From: Toxotes chatareus
Taxonomy: Eukaryota; Chordata; Actinopteri; Toxotidae
Length of the DNA stretch: 64,000 nt
Direction: 5' to 3'
NCBI GenBank assembly: GCA_016801885.1
Contig: CM028897.1
Span: forward strand, 2,773,501 to 2,837,500
The translations under genes were made by a program, and so were the position numbers. This document shows, piece by piece, positions 34,738-45,662 of the stretch. The notes beneath the pieces are model-generated. The model was not told the origin of the DNA. It was given only the letters and a program-made list of their open reading frames with translations, and ran no database searches. Numbering within the stretch: position 1 is the stretch's first letter; each line of letters starts with the position of its first letter.

Positions 34738-34743
34738 TTTATT
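34738..34743 (-). terminator. Poly(A) signal of the PRY-SPRY gene
   Basis: AATAAA on the minus strand lies about 380 nt past the stop codon at 35120-35122. It sits about 30 bp from the distal akt1s1 signal, so the two converging genes end nearly on top of each other. Confidence 0.5.
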
Positions 34744-35119
34744 GACTACATTCAGCACATAAAAAAGATAAAGACCCTAAAGTTAAACAAGCACTGCAGT
34801 ACATGCAAAGCCCTGTGTGTAATAAAAACATACACAACTTTCCCTCTTTTCTAAATTCAATAAAACACATGAATAGATACACAATAGTTAATAAAATAAT
34901 TGTGCACTTCTGGATATAATATGACATGAATAAGCTTTCTGCATGCACCAGAGGAAGCAAGCGCGATCTACAAAGATGTCATGACGTGCTTCGGTTCTGC
35001 TCTACAATGGCGACACTTGTTCCCCAAACATCACAAGCTTTCCATCTCCCTCCTGACACCTTCTTAAATTTACACTACTTGACCCCTCCCCTGTCCCGCG
35101 GGCTAGACCCTCTAATTTG

Positions 35120-38100
35120 TCACTGATCCTTTTTCCGGATGAGGCAGAAAGAATTCGTGCCAACCCAGAACCCAGGGAAAATCTTCTCCTGGATGTTTGC
35201 TTTGAACTTGTGAATCAGCCGCACCTCCTTCTCGCCCTCTCCCTCTACCAAGAGGAACTTGATGATGCCGGCGGGCTGGTCCACGTAGATTCCAATGGTG
35301 GGGCACAGGGGGAGCTGGACGTCCACGTTCTCACTGTTGTGCCAGACCTGGTAGCAGGAGCCAGACCAGCCGACGCCCCAGGAGCCGTTGTTCTCCCCGA
35401 GGCCGCAGGGCCCGTCCTGGCCCTTCCGGGGCGCGCTCTCGTTGACCACCCCAATCACCACCCAGCCGTCGTAGTCCACCTCCCAGTACCCTCGGTAGCC
35501 CAGCAGACCTTCCTTACACAGCACCTGAAACAGAGAGGTGGGAAGCAGACGAGACCAGTGACAACAATGCTGCGGCTGTGACGACTCCCTAAACTCAGAC
35601 TGTTTGCCATGCTCAGGCCTACCTGTGGTGAGTGTTCGTATCTCTCGGGCCTGTTGGGATATGGACACACTGCATCAGATGTGCGAGCCACTTTGGACCC
35701 ACCCTCTGAAATCCACAACAGTTTCTGTGCAGTTTTATCATCCAGAGAAAGCTGGAGCCAGTCTGAGAGAAAGGAGAGGGAAAAGGCAAGCTGAAAAAAG
35801 GGAACCGAAGGTGAAGAGAGCAGAAACAGGTCAGATGACATTAAAACACCAAGAGCGATGTGAGAAATGGGCAGCAGAGAGGACAAGAAGAGAAAAGGAC
35901 AGTTTGAGTCATGGATGACTCAGCCCCTCTGGTTAAACTGAGTTTCTCTGAATATATATTTGAGAATTCAATTCAAAATGTCCAGTCTTGTTTTATAGTT
36001 GACTTTGGCCACGTTGATCAAACTCAGCTGAATATAATTACTTTTAAATCCCTACTTCACATTTTGAAGTTCATTTCCTGCTGGTACAAATATCCACAGC
36101 AGTTTTAATTTTGTTTTGCTGAATTAATAGTGTGTGTCTTTAATTAACAGGAGATAGCAGCAGAGCTGGTTTTCTTTTACCGTAAACATTAAACTGTGGA
36201 TCCCAGACAACAAACAAAACAACAACAACAAAAACCAAAGCCTTACATTTCATGAAGTCAACCCTGGTGGTTGGCTCAGGGATATTTGGCTCGTATGGCG
36301 GCAGCTTGTCTGAGATGACAGACAGGAGAGATAACGAGAGAATTAGAGGGAGATGTGTTAAACTTTATCATCAGTGGAAAATCAAATTTACATGACACCA
36401 TCTATTTAATTTAATGAACTGATCTCATTATGCTTTGGTAATTTACAAAGACACTGCAGCAGCGGTGCTCAGTGTTTGCTCTTTACCTTCTGCAGCAGCA
36501 GCACTGTTTTTTCTTCCTGGAAAAGAAAGAGATTGTGTTATTCCATCACAGTGTGTGTGTATGTGACAAATAGATACTGTATATAGAATATGTTTTATGG
36601 GCTCGCCCCAGAGATTCTTCTCACGGTGGATTGTGTAAAATGAAATGCACAACACCATTCAGGATGACACTGACAAGTAAACTCCAGCCAGTTACTTTAA
36701 ACCCTCTCATCTTTCTCTGTAGCCTCTCCCTTCATCAGTGCTTCTGTCAGGCCGCTGTTCATCCACAGTAAATCACCCGCTGCTCTCAACATACAGTAGA
36801 TCACAGAGGAGTATGTGGGCAACGTCGGCTCAGCTTTTTCAAGGTTTGGGTTTCAACGTATGGAATCCGGAGGCCCGGCCGCCCGTTCGTTAAGGACACA
36901 CGTCATGGCCACTGACAGCAGGAGTCTCATTCTAAGAATATACTTTCTGTATGATGCTGGTACTTCACACCACCCAGGGCATGTTTGTCATGTTGTGGGC
37001 TGGTGTGTAATCTCTGTTCTGTTCGTTTGTTCCTCCCCCAGTCCGTGAGTCACTCTGTGTCTTCTGACATTCAGAGAAAACAAGTACCGGCCGGTCTGGT
37101 CATCATCTGTCGCCACCTCAGCGTAGGTCATCCACGCTCATGTTACCGTCGCTCAGATTTCACACAGACAACTAACTCCTCATCATTCTTACTCACCTAT
37201 CAGACAGTTACATCGCCACATTAGCTTGATTTGTGTGCTCCTCTCTCTTGCCAAAATTAGACGGAACAGCCTCAATTTTCCTCTGACTCCATATAAGGCT
37301 GTTTCTAACTGTGATTTCCTTATAGCTCATGGCTGTGAGGTAAATGCATTAGTGGGCCAGAGAACAGGCTTCCTCTGCATAAATTAAGGCACATTTGCTT
37401 ATACTTTACCTCACCCACCATTTTTTCCCATAAGTTTCCAATCTAATGTTAAAAATAGCATCTTCCACCCAAACTGTATGAGAACATCACACATACACCC
37501 CTCCTCGGCTTGTTCGGACTCTCTCTGTAAACACATATGACATTAAACTGAAATATTTAAATCGGAGATGCCACTTTTTGTGACCACACTACTTCATCAA
37601 ATTGAAATATTCAAGTTTTTTTTTGTCATCTTATACACATTTCTTCATAGTTCAGTTGCCATACTTTGGTAACTTTAGCAAGGTTTAGGGTTGTTTTTAC
37701 AAACTTTTTAACCGCTTTATTCTCACGTGCCTGAACAGGAGAGTCAGCTCTTTCAGGTGGGATGTTCTGTCCTGAGGAAACACAACCCATCCAGCCTGCA
37801 TGACCCTCAGCTGGGGAGGACGCCAGCGGCATGACAACCAGGGCAGGAGGACAAATGGGGGTCAGGTATAACATCTGCAAACATGGGATGTGATGGAGGG
37901 GGTGGCATCGCGTTTGCTGAATCGTGTGGGAATGCAATTCTTTTAAGTGTGGTTAATGAGTTCAGAGGGATTGTGGGGTTTCCACAGGGAGAGAGGGCGA
38001 ACAGCTGGCTTTTAAGGTAACAACCCACACCTCCGTCTTCAAAGCCTAAAACACTATGTGCACTCTATTACCTAATCTAAATACACAGACCAGATCTGAG

Positions 38101-41100
38101 TCTGGATTTTGTCCACATGTCCTCACTTACTTCAGCAGTATGCTCTCTGCAGCAGTCAGTGCATTGCACATACAGTGATGCCGAGCAGCAGATGGACAAA
38201 GCCTGAGCAGAGGAGGAGAGATTTGGCAGGACGGCAGAAAGTGGGACAGAGTGAAGGTAATGTAGTCGTCATTGGAAATTGGTGGAGCAAAAAGACGCTA
38301 CTGACAGATCACTTCATCTGTCTTTCCTCCCCTCCCGCCCTGATTAAAGGAACACAGCGGGTGAGATGGGGGCATGATGAAAGAAAAGCCGTGTGGAATG
38401 ATGCTGGGTTCATCAAGGCATCTAGAGGAGAGATTAGAAGACGGGCGTCTGGAGAAATGCTACCCTGTAAATAAATTTATCTTCATATCTATAAGATGTT
38501 TTTAGCATCTACAACACCTCAGTGACCTTGAAGTGAGCTATCAGGCTGGCAGAAAGTGGACGGGGTGACTGGAGTCATGCCAGCGCTCCAGCTGCTCTGT
38601 GGAGGTTAAACCCCTGCGGCTGCCTGTCCACACTCAGCGGGATCAGCAGGAAAGCCACACAGTGATAAACAGATACTCAAAAAGATTGATGGCTTGACAT
38701 CACAGCAATAGAGACGGGCAGGAGACGGAGCGGGATGCAAGATTAAGGTGTGAGCCGCACAAATATTTAAGGGCAGAGGGACCATAAAAAACGACACCTC
38801 GTGAATCAAGTCAGAATAATGGATGAAGCTGATTTTTCTCAGGAACAGTTTGAGCAAAAACTGACAAGTAACTGAGCTGGATTCGAGCGTAACTTCAAAC
38901 TCAGCGAAATGAATCTGTGTTGGATTTTGGTTCCAGTCTGCACCAGTGACAAGCTTAAAAAAAATGAGTTTCATCCTTCTAAGAGCACATTTAAAAGGAG
39001 TGAACAGTTCAGCGCTTCTGCCAAAGAGGTCAACGCTGGATCTCCACATGCTTCGTGAAGGCTGTTTGTTTTGAACGGTCATGACTTAGACTTGTTCCCT
39101 CTCAGTGGAACAGAGCTACATTATCTGAGCAGATCAGGTTCAACATATCCCACTGAGGCAGCAAGATCAGAAGATAGTGAGATGAGGAGGATGGAGAGAG
39201 ATGAGCGGAGGTGGCGCGGGCCCAAGTTCATCCCTCTGGTCCCTGTCAAGTGTCAAGACTCCCTGGCTGGACGCCCAGTGGACGCTGGGCATAAATGTGA
39301 GATGGAGACGGGAAGTAAATAAAACACATGGGGAGGAAGATGGATGGAGGACGAGCTCAGGAGGAACATTTTTGCAAAGGGCAAATGCAAGAAGAAGAAG
39401 AATGATTGATCTGTAAAATATAAATCTTCATGTTGACTCCTACAAAGAATTGCCACATGAAATATGTTTTATGCAAACAACATCAGCTAATCACATTAGC
39501 TAATTATCAATTATCTTTCCGTTATGGTGACAAAATAAACTTTTGATGGTACTAATTCCTTAAGGAGAAGTCAAAGTGCAGAGGCCGGAGGTGCCGTACG
39601 ACACACAATGACAGAATCAAACAGCCATAAATAATACAGATGGGCCTTTACATTTTGGGACTTGAATTACTGCGCAGAATTTCACACTTCATTACCGTGG
39701 CTGCCAGGGGAGGGATTAGCAACATTTGGGGAGGAGGGTGAGGGGGAGGTCGTCTGAGTTATGGAGGCTATTATGGAATGCGAAACACTGAGCACTGATC
39801 AGAAATATCCAAAATAGGCAGGAGAGGCACAAAGGATCTTCAAATGGAGTGAGAGAAAGAGACTGAAGCAACGAAAAGGCTGCTGAGGCAGGTGTGTCAC
39901 ATGGCGCAAGGGAAGAAACAAGAAGGGCAGGCAGAAATATGAGCTTTGAAACTGCAGATGAGGCTTTGACATGGGAGGGAATTCTGTAAGCGGCGGCACA
40001 AGTGCAGAAGAAACTGTGACCGCTCAGGGACGGGTTCTTTCCTTCTCTTCGTTGACATGATTAATGGCCCAGGGAAAACAGAATCCAAGGTGAGGAGGGA
40101 TGTTTGGCTCTGCACTGACTTACAGCAATGGTCAGCATGAAGTAACTCACCAGCATCACATAAACAACATACGAAACACGTAATAAATGGGTAATAAAAC
40201 ACTGTGACAAGCAATAAATAAAGTTGTACCTGCTCAAGCTGTGACACATTTTGAGTGGAATGAAAAAGGCTGAAATTATACAGCACAGTGTGTCTCTGTA
40301 TTCTGCAGTCATTGCATGATTATTTAAGAAATCTATGCAAATGCAACAGCAATGCAAATACATTTCAGCAAGGAAGCAAAAGAAAAAAAATGTTCAGAAA
40401 ACTACAAGAACAATTAAATATAGAAACTGAACTGTGAATTTAGAGTCTGTGTTGGGATCCGGGCAATCAAATGCTCTCACACTCACATCTGAATCACAGG
40501 ATCACAAAAAAACACCCTGATGTTTAAACACCACAGGTTTTAACTTCTATGTTTTATTGTAAATGTAAGTAAAAAAATTCCCTGTTCTTTATTTCATGTA
40601 GTTACCAATGCTGATTATAAACTAATTTCAATGATGAATGACAGACAGATGATGCTTCTGGCTCATTAGCCACATGGTGTAATGTTGCTCATAGGTCCCC
40701 ACAGAGACTCAGGTGTGAACAGTTTCTTACCTGCTTTCTTGGGCACAGGCATGATTCCCTTGATGCTCACAGTGTTGTTTGGCCTCAGACGGGGAGATCT
40801 TGTGATAGTAGTGCCTGTGGGTCTCTGGAGGGTCTCTCTTATTAACTTCCAAATGAGTGGGGAGGGGGTAAACTGAGGAGGGAGGAGGGAATGTGCATAA
40901 GTTTTGGTTGGATGTAACAGTCACCCAAAGGGATAGTCCCGTCACATGAAACTCCTGATCCTTTCTAGGGACCAGATGGATGTAGACAAGCAAATACCCA
41001 GTATATCCCAAGTATGTGTGCTCATTTGCATACACATGGACTGAGCATGTGCGTGAGGTACAGGCCCCAGATTCGACAAACACATTAAATACAAAAACAA

Positions 41101-41439
41101 TAAATTCATAAATAACACAAACAAATATTGGTATTTTTTACAAATAAGAAGAAAATTCAGCAGTGAGCGGGTCAAATGTGCCGCCCACATCGCTGGAATA
41201 TTTCTATAGGTTTTGGTGCCTGAATTCACATGGCGGGTACACTTGTGTTTTGTTTTGTCACCTTAGCAACATGATGAACTCTGACCCAAGAACGAACGGC
41301 CACTGATTTTAAAACTGCAACTTAAACTGACCCTGACACAAGCTATAGGTGTTTGTTTCTCTGCAGAGAGGGGGGGGGTCAGTATTTAAGATGGGAGCCA
41401 GCTACTCACTGGGAAGCTGTCATCAATCCCAGATCCCAT
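35120..41439 (-). CDS. Stand-alone PRY-SPRY (B30.2) domain protein, 269 residues; no RING, B-box or coiled coil
   Basis: Six exons on the minus strand: 41410-41439, 40731-40872, 36487-36516, 36247-36309, 35623-35762, 35120-35524; phases close to 269 codons plus stop. The start MGSGIDDSFP has an in-frame TGA two codons upstream. An N-terminal basic, unstructured segment (RSPRLRPNNTVSIKGIMPVP) is followed by PEPTTRVDFMKYWLQLSLDD, the PRY start. PRY then continues as LLWISEGGSKVAR and YPNRPERYEHSPQVLCKEGL, and SPRY as YRGYWEVDYDGWVVIGVV, SWGVGWSGSCYQVWHN, IGIYVDQPAGIIKFL and FPGFWVGTNSFCLI. SPRY domains bind proteins and serve as the target-recognition part of many TRIM and butyrophilin-like proteins. 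Here the partner is unknown. I do not recognise the orthologue. The first exon rests on splice signal and frame only. Confidence 0.75.
36517..40730 (-). other. Large intron of the PRY-SPRY gene
   Basis: About 4.2 kb between the 10-codon exon at 36487-36516 and the exon at 40731-40872. Open frames inside it on both strands have no domain, no good splice partners and no recognised homology. AT-rich simple sequence is present; I identify no mobile element. Confidence 0.5.
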
Positions 41440-44400
41440 CAATCAGCAGCTACACCCTGGCAGAGAACATGGGGCAAAGTGTATTGGACTGCTGGTGCAG
41501 TCAGGGCTTCAAAATAACAGCACGTAACTAGTCTGTGTGCTGACATCTCCTTTCAGTCGTCTCAAATAACCACTTTTAATTGAGAATTGACGCATTAGTT
41601 ATGAGTGCTTAAAAGTCTGTCTTGTGTCTAGGCCTTAATCTTGCATTATTAAATTTAAACCTTGTTGAAAAGCAATCAAACATTTCAGTGTTTTCGTTTT
41701 TATAAGACCTGATGTTGTTTTATGGTTTACCTTCGTATTTTTGAGCGATTTTACGTTTGCTGCTTTTAGCACTTTGCAGTCTCTTTCTATGATGAGAGCT
41801 AAAAAGGTTTTTCTTTCTTTTTTTTCCAATTTTCTACATTTACTTACTACCAGAATTTGAGGTGATGGACAATGGACCCTCACAGTTCTAATTTTAGTCT
41901 TTCTTGCAGTTTCCTCTACATTTTTTCTTTTGCTTCCTCGCTGGACAATCAGTGGACCAGCTTCCAGTCGAATCAGAAATTCAAATTACAACAAGAAAAA
42001 TGCTTCTTTCTCTCTCTCCTGTTATCAGCGACCACAGACTGTTGATTTGTTGAACAAATGAAAAGCAATAAAGATTCAGATTATCATGAAACGTAGCAGG
42101 CGGTAGGTCACGTGTGAGCGGCCTCTGCTGAACACTCTGGGTCTGGAGGGTTTCCTGAACTGGCTCGTCATGATTGATACAACTTAATAGGAAATAACTT
42201 CATGACAAAGTGTCTCACTGCCATTAGAAGGGGAATTTTAACTACCTGCTTAGTGCCAGCTCCTATAATACCTCATATATGCTCCACATGAGGCATGAAA
42301 ACAAATTTCAACACCTGCTGCTTACTGCTGTCAGTGAGTGGGCTTAAATAGTATTGTACCATGACCCCCTGGGTGTGTTTAGGGGCACTATGCAAAACAT
42401 TGTACACCATGCAATATTCCTGTGTACATTACCACCCAGCTCGGTCATTAAATGTCCTATCATGTTACTTCATTACATGTTAACATGTTGGTGCTATGGT
42501 GAAATGTATAGCATGATTGGGAGCCGGGGATACAGCGAGTTAATCTGTGTAATCTGTGAAGGCTCGCTGGGATGCTTTTCAGGGCCTGTCAAGACTTTCC
42601 CTTGTAGTTGTCCTGGCTCTGCTCTGATTGACAGGGCAGGTGCTTCCTCCCTCTCACTTCCCTCTCTTCCCTTTTGTCCATAGGTGTTTGGCTCCGTGTG
42701 TGAACACAGTGGAGTGTGTTTATCTCCATCTATAAATTTATTTTCACAAGAAAAAAATAAAATAGAGAAAGAACAAAGTTCTGCTGCAAAAATTGTCTTT
42801 GGGAAATGTTGGACCTTTAAACCTCAAACAGTTCCTTAAAGTTAAATCATGTGAGAAGTTTAGAGGGGAAATGTCTGCTAACAACTCAAACACATCTGAA
42901 ACAAGACAAGCAGCCCAAAGTGGACTGGACAACTGGACAACCAAATCTGCATTCATTCTTCTCCCAATGAAACCACAGCAGCTCTGAGAAACAGAAGACA
43001 TTTTGCCGTCTGGACTATTTAGCGGGGTGAGTTGGGGTGGGGGTGAGGGGACATATTTTAGATGAAGATCACAGCTTTCTTTAGCGTCTTTTATAAACTG
43101 TGCATGGTTAAAGTGTCCAGATTTACAATGTGGAAACGACAGGCCAAAACCAACTTGCCCCCCACAGCTTCAGTGCAACATAAACCTTGTTACTGCCCCT
43201 AAATCACAAGATGTCAGGGGGTATGGGGGGTGTCCTGTGTAACACATGGTGTCATGCTGACACTGGTGGTCTCCAAGCGACAGAGAGCCATGAGATTTAT
43301 GAGTAATTGCTGCTATGCAAGCGGCAGCCTGTTTCATGTATGTAAGCCTCCCTCCCCTCCTCTTCTTCCATCACGTTTATTTTCTGGGATATTTCTCAGT
43401 TACAGGTTTTACCTTTTATCATCGTGAGCACTTAACATTAACAACATTAACATTAACAATGATTCCACTGATCTCTGCCTCCTGCACATTACTTATCACT
43501 AGGCTGGTAAATATTAGGGTTAAATTAAAGTTGCTTCGCTGCTTTATGACATAAAACTGGGAATATACCTGTTAATGGCAATGACTCAGGAACCAGTTAC
43601 TTTAACCATTCTCAGTTTTAAGTACAGTGATTAAACAAATTTAAATTTAAGGACTTAAAGCTCCTTTAAACACTATTTTTAACATTAACTGTTAAACATG
43701 AATTATCTGAGCATTGTGAAAGGGTTATGTTTCAATACAACAAAACTACAACACCAAATCCAATACATGCTCACAGGGAACGTGTCAGTCATTGTAATAT
43801 TATTATAAATTATTAGATCTGTTTTACTTGGATATAACTTTATGTTTATGTTTGTGTTAATTTTAGGTTTTTCCTAATCTGTTATGTGCTTGTTGAAAGC
43901 AACATATGTTCACGTGTGGACTCCATGTAACTGCAAACACACGCGATTCCACAAGATCACAACAATCACGCGTCTCAGTGTCGTTCAGCTTCTTGGTAAA
44001 CAGACATAGATCACAGTCCATGCTGATAGGCCTCCCATGATTCATTAGTGTTTATGCTGAAATGTGAATTCGCACACATTTAGCAGACAGTGTGATTTTA
44101 CAGCGGAATAAGCTTCTCTCCGAGTCTACCCTCTGCCCCGCCCTGACAGAAGCAGATCTCTTTACAAACAGATGACTTTTGTCATCCAGATCACTTCAGC
44201 CAAACTCTCCTCTTTCCCTCAGCTGTTGTTACCACCTTATTTCTCATGTTGTACGGCAAGATAGCAGGTGGAGGATATTGGAAAGCAGTCACCGAACAGG
44301 ACGGCGTGTGCTCGTGTGACTCTGTGGGTCATTCTGAGAAAGGTCTGACTGGTGATAGGCCCGGGGCAGAGGGCACTGAAGTGATGAAGCTCAATGCTGA

Positions 44401-44760
44401 GCCTCCTAAAATAAGAGGATATTCCTCACAGCTGGACACAGGCACCAAAAACAGCCAGACGGACTGACTGACATAAGGAAGAGGAGAGGCGATGTTGACA
44501 CAGGGATTTTGGGGACATTCTGTTTCTAACGCCGTGTTGTTGTGGAGCTGTGATCTCCCTCCTCTGACTCATGATTATAAATACACAGATCGGTGGCAGG
44601 GTGATGGAGCAGAGAGACAGATGTTCACGTTAGCTCCCCAAAACAGGCCAGAGTCTGGACCACAGACAGACTGGTTGTCGCCCCTTGGTTTGGATTGGAC
44701 TGTCTGTTAAATGTTAAGCTGTATTCTCCTTCTTCTTTCCTCCAAGCATGATTTCAAATT
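41440..44760. other. Intergenic DNA between the PRY-SPRY gene and a Tc1 remnant
   Basis: Apart from the MITE fragment noted separately, I see no gene. The sequence is AT-rich with scattered homopolymers. Nothing resembles an upstream RING or B-box exon for the PRY-SPRY gene. Confidence 0.5.
42800..42890 (+). mobile_element. Fragment of the same MITE family as 22045-22330
   Basis: It shares TTTAAACCTCAAACAGTT, a spacer, and GAGAAGTTTAGAGGGGAAAT with the copies at 22220-22310 (CAGAGGTTTAGAGGGGAAAT) and, inverted, 61260-61345. Termini are missing. Confidence 0.5.
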
Positions 44761-44763
44761 TCA

Positions 44764-45195
44764 GTGTTTGCGGGCAACAGTTCAACTTTCAGCACGACAA
44801 CGTCCTGATGCAGGCAATGCTGGAGCTTTGGGGGCAAGTGTGAGTGTCCTTGAGTGGACCAGACAAAGCCCAGACCTGAACCCCAAAGAACATCTGTGCA
44901 GAGACCTGAAGATGGGAGTACAGAGACATCCCATCCAAAGTGATGGAGCCTGAGAGGCTCTGCCAGGAAGAACAGGATAACCCACCCAAACCCAGGTGTG
45001 CAAAGCTTGGAGAGACTTACCCAAGAAGACTGGAGACTTTGACTACTTCCAAAGGTGCTTCTATTTTCACTTTGTCATTATGGGTTATTGAGTGTAGACT
45101 GATGGGCAAAATGACAATTCATATAAAATTAAATCTACAACACAATGAAGTGTGTAAAATGGGAATCAATCTGAATACTTTCCGAAGCCACTGCA
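44764..45195 (+). pseudogene. Tc1/mariner transposase remnant with the 3' terminal inverted repeat
   Basis: Degraded translation includes FQHDNVLMQ-like and VLEWTRQSPDLNPKEHL residues, matching the Tc1 transposase QHDN...EWPAQSPDLNPIE region that contains catalytic-domain residues. Frameshifts and stops follow. Downstream come the family's untranslated 3' part (TTCACTTTGTCATTATGGGT, then TTGAGTGTAGA) and the terminal repeat ending TCTGAATACTTTCCGAAGCC. The 5' half is absent, so the element is dead. Confidence 0.85.
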
Positions 45196-45473
45196 GCTTT
45201 ATTTCATTTTAAAGACTGTGATACTCTAATCATTAGAGTTAATAATCTAAAACTGTGATTAATCATTATTCAAGTATATGTAGGTGGCTCAGTATCACAC
45301 AAACGTTGATTTTTGCTTCACTAATCAGAACTTTGCTCTATAAATACAAATCTACTGATTATTGTATATGTATCTTACAGATAATTTCATTTTACTGTAC
45401 TAAATCTGAGCCTAAAACTAAAACAGAACCTGTAGCTGAACATACAGTCTAAAAATGTTCAAGTAATAAATAC

Positions 45474-45479
45474 TTTATT
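45474..45479 (-). terminator. emc10: Poly(A) signal for the distal emc10 isoform
   Basis: AATAAA on the minus strand lies about 185 nt past the stop codon of the distal last exon (45663-45665). Confidence 0.55.
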
Positions 45480-45662
45480 TTCACATTAGTATTAAAAATG
45501 CAGTTATCTGCACGGCACAATATCTCCTCTCTACTGTACAGGTTTCATCGTGTGTGTCACAGACGTTTCCTTAAATAGCTTTATGTACAGCAATTAAAAA
45601 CTGTTCAAGAGAATTATTTTTAGGTAAACCTTCCCAAAAACAAAAAAATGTTGGCGTGCTGA

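Noticed and set aside
35117..35581. A 154-codon plus-strand frame opposite the SPRY exon
   Set aside because: It is antisense to a clearly conserved SPRY exon and shows no domain of its own.
38109..39416. Several frames inside the large PRY-SPRY intron
   Set aside because: They are short, compositionally biased, and not linked by good splice sites to any exon.
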